Under the pieces are notes generated by a model that did no database searches, was not told the origin of the DNA, and saw only the letters and a list, made by a program, of their open reading frames with translations. A stretch of DNA of 31,907 nt. Origin: JBOGUF01 sp050696075 (GTDB lineage Bacteria; Chloroflexota; Chloroflexia; Thermomicrobiales; UBA6265). Shown here one piece after another: positions 17,103-23,525 of this stretch. Positions within the stretch are counted from its first letter, which is position 1. Each line of letters begins with the position of its first letter. A program made the position numbers and the translations under genes. The DNA is taken from positions 1-31,907 of the forward strand of contig JBOGUF010000058.1 of the NCBI GenBank assembly GCA_050696075.1, given 5' to 3'.

Positions 17103-17975
17103 GTGAACACCAACGCTGCCACCGTCAACGTCCCGAATCCGGTCGATCTGCACAGTCATAGCACCGTTTCGGACGGTCTGCTCGCCCCCGCCGCCCTGGT
17201 GCAAGAGGCCAAGCGACGGGGGCTTCGCGTGCTCGGCCTCACCGACCACGACACCCTGGACGGGCTGGCGGAGGCCGAGGCCGAGGCAGCGACACTCGGC
17301 ATCGAGCTGGTCCCCGGCGTCGAGCTTAGCACCGACCTGGGCCGGCACGAGGCGCACATCCTCGGCTACTTTGTCGACCGGGACGAGCCCGACTTGCTGG
17401 CTGGGCTCGATTGGTTCGCCCAGAAGCGGCGGGAGCGCATCGAGCGGATTGTCGCCAAGCTGCGCGGGCTCGGCATCCGGATCGAGTTGGATCGGGTCCG
17501 GGAGCTCGCCGGGGTCGGCACCATCGGCCGGCCGCACGTCGCCCGCGCCTTAATCGAAGCCGGGTACGTCGCCTCTATCACCGACGCCTTCGACCGCTTC
17601 CTGACGCCGGGCCGGCCGGCCTTCGTGGCGCGGCAGAAAGTGTCGCCGGAGGAGGGGGTTGTGCTGATCCGCAAGGGCGGCGGCGTGCCGGTGCTGGCGC
17701 ATCCCTATTCGACCGGCGACGTCGAGGGCATCCTGGCTCGCCTCGTACCCGCCGGCCTCCTCGGCCTCGAAACGTGGTACGGCGAGTATGACGAGGAGGA
17801 GCGAGCGGAGCTGCACCGCCTCGCCGACCAGTGGGGACTCATCCCCACCGGCGGCAGCGACTACCACGGGCCTCGTTTCAAGCCGGGGCGGGAGCTGGGC
17901 GGCCCACCCGTGCCGTACGAAGCGGTCGAGCGCCTACGGAGTTCGGCGGAACGAGTTCGACGTTCGACGCGATGA
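17103..17975 (+). CDS. PHP-domain phosphoesterase (TrpH/RNase AM-like)
   Basis: Polymerase-and-histidinol-phosphatase domain protein of 290 residues. The metal ligands are present: D-L-H-S-H-S-T near residue 15, L-T-D-H-D-T near 46, G-V-E-L-S-T near 73, V-L-A-H-P-Y near 200 and G-G-S-D-Y-H-G near 252. The architecture, with an insertion domain between the third and fourth motif, matches the TrpH/YciV group. Members hydrolyse 3',5'-nucleoside bisphosphates or trim 5' ends of RNA. Next to rny, an RNA-decay role is attractive but inferred. The start is GTG 17103 with a weak site (CCAGG) upstream. The stop overlaps the ispD start (ATGA). Confidence 0.88.
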   Translation: MNTNAATVNVPNPVDLHSHSTVSDGLLAPAALVQEAKRRGLRVLGLTDHDTLDGLAEAEAEAATLGIELVPGVELSTDLGRHEAHILGYFVDRDEPDLLAGLDWFAQKRRERIERIVAKLRGLGIRIELDRVRELAGVGTIGRPHVARALIEAGYVASITDAFDRFLTPGRPAFVARQKVSPEEGVVLIRKGGGVPVLAHPYSTGDVEGILARLVPAGLLGLETWYGEYDEEERAELHRLADQWGLIPTGGSDYHGPRFKPGRELGGPPVPYEAVERLRSSAERVRRSTR

Positions 17976-18724
17976 ACAACGCTAACCGCCGATCCCTCGA
18001 TTCCTCGGGACCGAACGCCGAACCTCGAACGCCCGCGGCGGCTGTCATCGTCGCCGCCGGGCGCGGGGAGCGGTTCGGCGCGGCGGATAAAGTCTTCCTG
18101 CCGCTGGCCGGTCGGCCGATCCTCGCCTACGCGCTGGACGCCGTCGAGGCGGCGGCATCAATCGCGGCGGTTGTGATCGTTGTCGGTGAGCACACGAGGG
18201 CGACCGCGGTCGAACTGGTAGCAGCGGGCCCATGGACGAAGGTGACGGCGATTGTCGCGGGCGGGGAGCGGCGCCAGGACTCCGTCGCCGCCGGACTCGC
18301 CGCCGTGCCTGACGAGGTCGAGATTGTCGCCATTCACGACGGCGCCCGGCCTTTCGCACCGGCCGCGCTCTTTGACGCCTGTGTCGCGGCGGCGACCGCG
18401 ACCGGCGCCGCGATTGCCGCCGTGCCGGTGACCGACACGATCAAGCGGGTGGTCAACGGGCAAATTGCCGCGACCGTCCCGCGCGCTGACCTCTGGGCGG
18501 CGCAGACGCCGCAGGCATTCGTCCTGGCGCGGTTACGGGAGGCGTTCGAATACACTGCTCTACACGACCTGACCGTCACTGACGAGGCGGCGCTCTTCGA
18601 ACTCCTCGGCTGGCCGGTCCGGATCGTCCCCGGCGCTCCCAGTAATCTGAAGATCACGCACCGCGAGGACCTGGTCGTCGCCGAGGCGATCCCGCGGGAT
18701 CACGGGCTCGGAGCTAGAAGCTAG
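17972..18724 (+). CDS. ispD: 2-C-methyl-D-erythritol 4-phosphate cytidylyltransferase
   Basis: Third enzyme of the MEP isoprenoid pathway: MEP plus CTP gives CDP-methylerythritol. The signature V-I-V-A-A-G-R-G-E-R-F-G with following Lys (A-D-K-V-F-L-P-L) binds CTP. A-I-H-D-G-A-R-P-F, V-T-D-T-I-K-R-V and the terminal N-L-K-I-T-H-R-E-D-L are typical. From ATG 17972 the protein is 250 residues, with a 22-residue leader before the fold. The frame is open to 17831, but that part lies within the PHP gene. The last residues and the TAG stop are encoded inside the heptad array 18706-18740. It is followed directly by ispF, as in many genomes. Confidence 0.95.
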   Translation: MNNANRRSLDSSGPNAEPRTPAAAVIVAAGRGERFGAADKVFLPLAGRPILAYALDAVEAAASIAAVVIVVGEHTRATAVELVAAGPWTKVTAIVAGGERRQDSVAAGLAAVPDEVEIVAIHDGARPFAPAALFDACVAAATATGAAIAAVPVTDTIKRVVNGQIAATVPRADLWAAQTPQAFVLARLREAFEYTALHDLTVTDEAALFELLGWPVRIVPGAPSNLKITHREDLVVAEAIPRDHGLGARS

Positions 18725-18740
18725 CAGCGAGGAGCCACGA
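18706..18740 (+). repeat. GCTAGNA-type heptads spanning the ispD stop and the ispF leader
   Basis: Five 7-nt units in phase occupy 18706-18740: GCTCGGA first, then GCTAGAA and GCTAGCA, then GCGAGGA and GCCACGA. The ispD stop TAG (18722-18724) falls inside the third unit, so the array encodes the last few residues of IspD. GAGGAG (18729-18734), formed by the fourth and fifth units, is the only visible ribosome-binding site for ispF, 12 nt before its ATG. The unit is the same as before atpD and, on the other strand, msrAB. Confidence 0.8.
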
Positions 18741-18746
18741 ATCGTC

Positions 18747-19226
18747 ATGACGTATCGGTCGGGGATCGGATACGACGCGCATCGCTTTGCCGAAGGTCGA
18801 GCACTGGTGCTGGGCGGCGTGCGGATTCCGCATTCACGGGGGTTGGCGGGGCATTCGGACGCCGACGTGCTCTTGCACGCGATCGCCGACGCGATTCTGG
18901 GGGCCGCCGCCCTGGGCGACATTGGGCAGCATTTTCCGCCGTCTGACCCGGCCTTCAAAGACGCCGAGAGCCGCGATCTGCTGGCCCGTGTGCGGGCGCT
19001 GGTTGCCGCACGCGGCTTCGCCGTGGTGAACGTCGACGCGACCGTGATCGCGGAAGCGCCCCGGATCGGCCCGCACGTCCCCGCCATGCGCCGGGTCATC
19101 GCGGAGGCGCTGGGGATCGCCGAAGACGCGGTCGGCGTCAAGGCGACGACGAACGAGGGGATGGGCTTTGTCGGTCGGGAGGAAGGGATTGCGGCGCTGG
19201 CGGTGGCAACGCTAGGTGAGGGTTGA
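18747..19226 (+). CDS. ispF: 2-C-methyl-D-erythritol 2,4-cyclodiphosphate synthase
   Basis: MEP-pathway enzyme that closes the cyclic diphosphate with release of CMP; a trimer with one zinc site per subunit. It is 159 residues, the normal size. The metal ligands are visible as Asp10 and His12 (G-I-G-Y-D-A-H-R-F) and His44 (V-L-L-H-A-I-A-D-A). The substrate-binding G-D-I-G-Q-H-F-P and the C-terminal G-V-K-A-T-T-N-E-G-M-G-F-V-G-R-E-E-G are conserved. It follows ispD by 22 nt and nearly touches dtd, so all three are likely one message. Confidence 0.97.
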   Translation: MTYRSGIGYDAHRFAEGRALVLGGVRIPHSRGLAGHSDADVLLHAIADAILGAAALGDIGQHFPPSDPAFKDAESRDLLARVRALVAARGFAVVNVDATVIAEAPRIGPHVPAMRRVIAEALGIAEDAVGVKATTNEGMGFVGREEGIAALAVATLGEG

Positions 19227-19228
19227 TC

Positions 19229-19696
19229 GTGCGTATCCTCGTGCAGCGCGTCAGTCAGGCCCGCGTTACGGCGCACGGCGAAACGGTCGGTGCGATTGGC
19301 CGGGGGTTCCTGCTGCTGGTGGGCGTGACGCATGAGGATACGGCGGAGGACGCGGTCTTCTTGGCTGGCAAGGTGGCAAATTTGCGCATCTTCGACGACG
19401 CGGCGGGCAACCTGAACCGCTCCGCGCTCGCTCTGGCCTCGGCAGCGGAGGAGGTCGGGGCGCTGGTGGTTTCGCAGTTCACCCTCTATGCGGACGCGCG
19501 CAAAGGCCGGCGTCCCAGCTTTGTCCGCGCCGCGCCGCCCTCCATTGCCGCGCCGCTCGTGGACCGCGTCGCGGAGGCGTTGCGGCAACTGGGCCTACCG
19601 GTCGCGCGGGGGCGATTCGGGGCGGAGATGGCCGTGGAACTGATCAACGACGGCCCGGTCACGATCTGGCTCGACACCGCCGAGCTCAGGGGCTAG
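19229..19696 (+). CDS. dtd: D-aminoacyl-tRNA deacylase
   Basis: Hydrolyses D-amino acids wrongly attached to tRNA (and glycine from tRNA-Ala). At 155 residues it has the full family length. Catalytic and chiral-selection motifs are present: S-Q-F-T-L-Y near residue 77 and the Gly-cisPro loop in N-D-G-P-V-T-I-W near 136. GTG 19229 is chosen because it gives the family's start (M-R-I-L-V-Q-R-V-S) and has GTGAGGG 6 nt upstream. A TTG at 19223 in frame would add two residues and overlap the ispF stop. It is the last gene of the rny-to-dtd run. Confidence 0.95.
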   Translation: MRILVQRVSQARVTAHGETVGAIGRGFLLLVGVTHEDTAEDAVFLAGKVANLRIFDDAAGNLNRSALALASAAEEVGALVVSQFTLYADARKGRRPSFVRAAPPSIAAPLVDRVAEALRQLGLPVARGRFGAEMAVELINDGPVTIWLDTAELRG

Positions 19697-19731
19697 CGGC
19701 GGGCACCGTATACTGCGACCGCGGAACGGTT

Positions 19732-19791
19732 ATCGGCCGTTGGCCGATGCGCGGCTTCGCCGCGCGGGCAGACACATGGGTCTGCCCCTAC
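19732..19791. repeat. Palindromic repeat element, copy 2
   Basis: Homologous to 688-746. Three hairpins follow one another: ATCGGC, 5-nt loop, GCCGAT (19732-19748); GCGCGG, CTTCG, CCGCGC (19749-19765); GGGCAGAC, 6-nt loop, GTCTGCCC (19766-19787); then CTAC. Compared with copy 1, the first stem has an A-T pair changed to G-C and the third a G-C pair changed to A-T, both with pairing kept. The second stem is one pair longer. It follows dtd and precedes the zinc-ribbon gene; the rest of the gap 19697-19927 shows no gene. Confidence 0.85.
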
Positions 19792-19927
19792 CGGGCGTTG
19801 GGCGCGGCAAGTAGCGCCTCGACACGGAACGTGACAGGCCGGGTGCGCCGCACGAATGCAGGCGCGGCCGCCAGAGCCTCGACGAACGACAGTCGCTGCA
19901 CGGCAAACCAGCTCGGAGGTCGAGCGA

Positions 19928-20680
19928 GTGATCACCTGTCCGGCGTGCGGCACGGACAACCGCGAGTGGGCGAGCCATTGCGGCGAATGCGGCAAGCCGC
20001 TGCCGGATGGCGCGCGCCCTCGGCCGAGCACAACGGATGCGCCTCAGGCCGAGCGGCTGCCGGAATGGCTGCGGCGGGACGTCGACGAACGCGCGCGAAC
20101 GAGCAGCGCCTCGCCGGGCGCTCCCGCGCGCCGTGGGAGTGACCTGCCGCCTATCCCGGACGGCGGACTGGCGGGCGCGATGCCGTCATGGCTTGCCGGT
20201 TCACGAGGCGAGGCGCTCGATGCGCCCGCGTCGATTCCACCCACCGGGCAACGACCTGGTGCCGCGTCCGACGCGCCCGACGTGACCACCTTCCTCTCGC
20301 CGGAGGACCTTCCCGCCTGGCTGCGCCGGCTGGCTGAGACGGAGACATCCCCCGCCGAATCGCCGGATGATCGTCTCCCAGCGCCGGCGGGCGCCTCCAT
20401 TAGGCCGATCGTCGGCAACGAACCCGTCGAGATCCTCTTCGCGGACGAGCGGGTGTCTTCGACCACACCGAACAGCGCCGAACTCACCGATCCCAGAATG
20501 GATCAGGATCAGGATCAGGACCAGTCGCCCGCGCGCCTCGCGGGAACGCCTCGCGGCGACGATGCGTCGCCGGCTCCAGCGCCCGTTGCTGACCGGCGGC
20601 TAACCGCCGCGATCCTGGCGGGAGTCGCCATCGCGGCGATGATGATCGCCTACGCGGTCTACCTCGGCGTCGCCGGCTAG
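19928..20680 (+). CDS. Zinc-ribbon protein with disordered middle and C-terminal membrane anchor
   Basis: A 250-residue protein of unknown function. The N-terminus is a compact zinc ribbon, C-P-A-C at 4-7 and C-G-E-C at 18-21. The middle is Pro/Ala/Asp/Arg-rich and probably unstructured, with three copies of a P-x-W-L motif (L-P-E-W-L-R, M-P-S-W-L-A, L-P-A-W-L-R) and a short Asp-Gln repeat. The end (about 226-248) is a single hydrophobic helix with almost nothing after it, so it is probably tail-anchored with the ribbon in the cytoplasm. GTG 19928 is chosen because GGAGGT lies 6 nt upstream and the ribbon starts at residue 4. Zinc-ribbon proteins with repeated P-x-W-L motifs are common in Chloroflexota. 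Confidence 0.8.
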   Translation: MITCPACGTDNREWASHCGECGKPLPDGARPRPSTTDAPQAERLPEWLRRDVDERARTSSASPGAPARRGSDLPPIPDGGLAGAMPSWLAGSRGEALDAPASIPPTGQRPGAASDAPDVTTFLSPEDLPAWLRRLAETETSPAESPDDRLPAPAGASIRPIVGNEPVEILFADERVSSTTPNSAELTDPRMDQDQDQDQSPARLAGTPRGDDASPAPAPVADRRLTAAILAGVAIAAMMIAYAVYLGVAG

Positions 20681-20687
20681 GACCCCC

Positions 20688-21233
20688 TTAGCCGCCGCTG
20701 GGGAGCGGCAGTCTGAGCCGCGGCGAATCGGGCGTGTAGGCGATTTCGACCAGCGCGGCATCGGTCTCCACGATGAACCAGATCCATCCTCGCGACCGCT
20801 CACCACCATTGAGGTTGCGCGGCCCGATGAAGGGCTCGGCGCCATATGCCGATCCACCGCGGTAGGCAACCCCGTCGGCCGAGTGAACGGTCACATCGCC
20901 CGGACTGAAGGCCAGCGGTTGGTCGGCGGCGTTGTCGATCACGACCTCGGTCGCGACGTAGCGCGTGCCCGGCGGGGGCTCCGCGGGTTGCTGCACGACC
21001 CCCGGATAGGGATCCTGGTAAGCAACCACCGCGAAAAACCATGCCGGCATCCCGGCCCGCCCCAACTCGCCGGCCTCTGGCGTGCCCACGCCTTGCGCGC
21101 TGGCCGCCGCGGGCCCGGAGAGGCGGGCGACGGAGTCCGCGCCCGCGAGCGCGATCCCCGCGCCGGCGACGAGCGCCGCTCGAGCGACGCCGCGCCGGCT
21201 GGCCGTGATCCCCTCCGCTAACGGCTGGGTCAT
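20688..21233 (-). CDS. Tat-type secreted protein, DUF4352-like
   Basis: A 181-residue exported protein. The N-terminus carries a twin-arginine-like signal (T-A-S-R-R-G-V-A at 11-18, then a hydrophobic Ala/Gly/Leu stretch to about 35). The mature part resembles an immunoglobulin-like DUF4352 domain: Y-V-A-T-E-V-V-I-D-N-A-A-D-Q-P-L followed by S-P-G-D-V-T-V-H-S-A-D-G-V-A-Y. Such domains occur in secreted or surface lipoproteins of Gram-positive-like bacteria; function unknown. ATG 21233 is chosen because GGAGG lies 7 nt upstream; an ATG at 21248 would place that site inside the gene. It converges with the zinc-ribbon gene (7 nt between stops) and is the last of four co-directed genes. Confidence 0.7.
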   Translation of the reverse strand: MTQPLAEGITASRRGVARAALVAGAGIALAGADSVARLSGPAAASAQGVGTPEAGELGRAGMPAWFFAVVAYQDPYPGVVQQPAEPPPGTRYVATEVVIDNAADQPLAFSPGDVTVHSADGVAYRGGSAYGAEPFIGPRNLNGGERSRGWIWFIVETDAALVEIAYTPDSPRLRLPLPSGG

Positions 21234-21365
21234 GCTGCCGTCCTCCATACCTGAATTGTCCGCGAGCGGACGTTGCGACCTCGCTCGCAATGCGTATGCC
21301 CCGGCTACCTCATACCACGCTCCTACCCCGCGTGCCCACCGCCCGCGTTGCCACGGGCCGATGCG

Positions 21366-22184
21366 CTACGCCCGGGCGACAAAGATGTCTCGCACGGCGG
21401 CCACGCCGATGGGGGCCGCTCGTTCGGTCCACTGGTGCTCGGCGTGCGCCGCCGGCCCATTGCCATTGCCGGTGAAGCGGCCAGCCTGGACGTACGGCGC
21501 GGGGTCGGGCCCGATCGAGGCCCAGCCGCGCAGCAGCGACTGGCGCAGGATGCCGATGCGATCCCGCGCGCCAAAGGCGCGCATCAACGCTGAGACGTGG
21601 TGCTTGATCGTCTGCTCGGCAAGGCCCGCGCTGACACCGATCTCGCGGTTGGTCATGCCCACGACGACGCCGTCCAGCACGCCGAGCAGACGCGCGGAGA
21701 CGCCGGGGTCGTAGCGGTTGGCCGCCACGCCGTCGGCGTAACCGGCCCGCACGTCGGTGAGGAGGCGGGCCATGATCGACGGGTCAGCCATCGCGCGCTC
21801 GTGCACGAGATTCCTCCCCTGCGCGACCGCGGCGATGGTATGCACGACCTCTTCGTCCGGCGTGCGCCGCCAGATCAGACCGGATGCGCCCGCCTCCACG
21901 GAGGCGACCCAGGCATCCAGGTCCAACCGCTCGGCGAGCACAATCGTACCGATGTGCTGTCGCTCCCGGCGCAGGGTCGACGTGAGTGTCAACCCACGCA
22001 GGCCGGGCAGCCAGTCGGCAACCACGACCGCATTCGGTTTCGATGCGGCGATGTGCCCGAGTGCTTCGCGGACGGAACAGGCTTCCGCCACGACCTCAAT
22101 CCGTGGATCGACCTTGAGCGTCCGTCGGAGCGCGCGGCATCCCGCGTGCTCACGATCGACAACGATAACGCGTGCTGTTTCCAT
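21366..22184 (-). CDS. LuxR/NarL-type response regulator with degenerate receiver
   Basis: A 272-residue regulator. An N-terminal receiver-like domain (about 5-122) is followed by a linker and a LuxR helix-turn-helix (about 160-222: T-N-R-E-I-G-V-S-A-G-L-A-E-Q-T-I-K-H-H-V). The phospho-acceptor Asp57 is present (V-V-V-A-D-W-L-P-G), but the acidic pair is reduced to Asp10-Arg11, the Thr/Ser switch position is Ala84, and the invariant Lys is Arg106. Phosphorylation may therefore be absent or altered. A 50-residue tail follows the DNA-binding part. The start is ATG 22184, with GGAGAT 8 nt upstream; the frame is open to 22295 without support. No histidine kinase is nearby. It may control the adjoining secreted-protein genes. 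Confidence 0.85.
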   Translation of the reverse strand: METARVIVVDREHAGCRALRRTLKVDPRIEVVAEACSVREALGHIAASKPNAVVVADWLPGLRGLTLTSTLRRERQHIGTIVLAERLDLDAWVASVEAGASGLIWRRTPDEEVVHTIAAVAQGRNLVHERAMADPSIMARLLTDVRAGYADGVAANRYDPGVSARLLGVLDGVVVGMTNREIGVSAGLAEQTIKHHVSALMRAFGARDRIGILRQSLLRGWASIGPDPAPYVQAGRFTGNGNGPAAHAEHQWTERAAPIGVAAVRDIFVARA

Positions 22185-22237
22185 TGCAGATATCTCCTGA
22201 AGCCCGGGGCTCCGGTTACTCGTACATTCACGCCCCC

Positions 22238-22314
22238 GGGAGGTCGCCGTTGTCCGATGTCCCACCGACCTTGGGGAATCGGATAGTTGGTTCACCGGAC
22301 GTTGGCGACCTCCC
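22238..22314. promoter_or_regulatory. Nested inverted repeats upstream of the LuxR-type regulator gene
   Basis: GGGAGGTCGCC (22238-22248) and its exact complement GGCGACCTCCC (22304-22314) enclose a second pair, TCCGAT (22253-22258) and ATCGGA (22278-22283), whose stem extends with TCCC/GGGG. The structure lies in the 205-nt gap between the Leu/Asp-rich protein gene and the regulator gene. It could be the 3' structure of the former, an operator of the latter, or both. Confidence 0.5.
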
Positions 22315-22389
22315 TCCCGGATTCAGGTCGGAGAAGCGGCAAGACCAGCCGCCTTCACCAACTGAGAACGCACCGGGCCGAGGAGCGGT

Positions 22390-23409
22390 TCATGGGGGCC
22401 CCAGGCCCAGGCCGTCACGCAGCCCAAGATCGTCCAGGTCGAACAGCTCGAGGAGTTCGAGCTCGTCCAGGACGTCCGACCGCGCGGTGTCGAGTTCCTC
22501 GAGGACGTTGAGATCGAGGTCGACGAGGTCGTTCGGCAGCACCCGGCCATCGAGTCTGTCGAGCACGTCCACGCCGTCCAGGCGATCCAGGTCTTCGAGG
22601 TTGTCAAGCAGGTCGAGACCGTTGAGCAGGCCGCGATCGTCCGGCGCCAGCAGGGTGTCCAGGTTCCCCATGTCACGCAGGTCGAGGTTGGCCAGTACGC
22701 CGTCCGTGTTCGAGGCGATGAATAGCTCGTCGAGTTCAACGACGGCGAGGTCCTGCAGGACCGCGTCGGCGAAGAGATCGTCGAGGTTCACGCGATCGAG
22801 CGTGTCGGCAACGTTCCGATCGTCGAGCAGACGGAGCCCGTCGAGGTCGTCGAGAATATCCGCCAGACGAACGTCGCTCGTGACGTCGACGTCGTTCTCG
22901 CCGGTGGCAACAATGCCCAGCTCGACCAGTTGGCGGTCGGCCAGCAACGCGTCGAGTTGGACCGGATCGAGGTCGTCGATCGGGTTCCGCTCGTTGTCAC
23001 TGAGGGCATCGTCGATGCGGTCGAGATCGAGTTCGGCGTCGGCGCGCTCCACATTCAGCAACTCGTCATCGCCGAGATCGCTGAGCATGGCGCTTTCGCG
23101 AAGGACGGCATCCAGCACATCGGTCCGGACCTCGACGTCGCTCGTGACGTCCTCGAGACCGAAGTCCAGAAGATCATCGAGCGGATCCAGATCGATGGCG
23201 ATACTGAAGGCCCCTTCGCTCCGAATGCCTCGGGCAACGCCCGGACGGTCGGTATCGTCGCCGGCTTCGACGTCGCCGGTTTCGACATCTGACTCGCCGG
23301 CGGCATCGCCGCCGTTACCACCGTCGTCTTGGGCTAGTGTCACCCATCCCGCCACGGCCACAAGACCGAGCGCGAAGATAACTGCCAGCACCCATGTTGA
23401 AGGACGCAT
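22390..23409 (-). CDS. Secreted Leu/Asp-rich acidic repeat protein
   Basis: A 339-residue protein that I do not recognise. ATG 23409 is preceded by AGGAGCG and starts a clear Sec-type signal peptide (R-P-S-T-W-V-L-A-V-I-F-A-L-G, likely cut near residue 26). A Gly/Asp/Glu-rich linker follows to about residue 60. The rest is dominated by Leu and Asp in L-D-x-L and D-D-L patterns, with almost no aromatic residues, no Cys and little Lys; it must be strongly acidic. V-T-S-D-V occurs twice in similar settings, suggesting an old duplication. Either amphipathic helices or an acidic solenoid are possible, and cation binding is conceivable. It follows the 1033-residue secreted protein by 116 nt on the same strand, so both may be co-expressed. 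Confidence 0.75.
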   Translation of the reverse strand: MRPSTWVLAVIFALGLVAVAGWVTLAQDDGGNGGDAAGESDVETGDVEAGDDTDRPGVARGIRSEGAFSIAIDLDPLDDLLDFGLEDVTSDVEVRTDVLDAVLRESAMLSDLGDDELLNVERADAELDLDRIDDALSDNERNPIDDLDPVQLDALLADRQLVELGIVATGENDVDVTSDVRLADILDDLDGLRLLDDRNVADTLDRVNLDDLFADAVLQDLAVVELDELFIASNTDGVLANLDLRDMGNLDTLLAPDDRGLLNGLDLLDNLEDLDRLDGVDVLDRLDGRVLPNDLVDLDLNVLEELDTARSDVLDELELLELFDLDDLGLRDGLGLGPP

Positions 23410-23525
23410 GATCGTGCGCTCCTGGGTGTTTCCGGGTCGCTCACCTGGACGGAGCAACCCAGACGTTGTGGCCACCGCAATGGGCACGAGCACGCCGTGG
23501 AGGCGCACTCATGTCCGGGTAGCCA

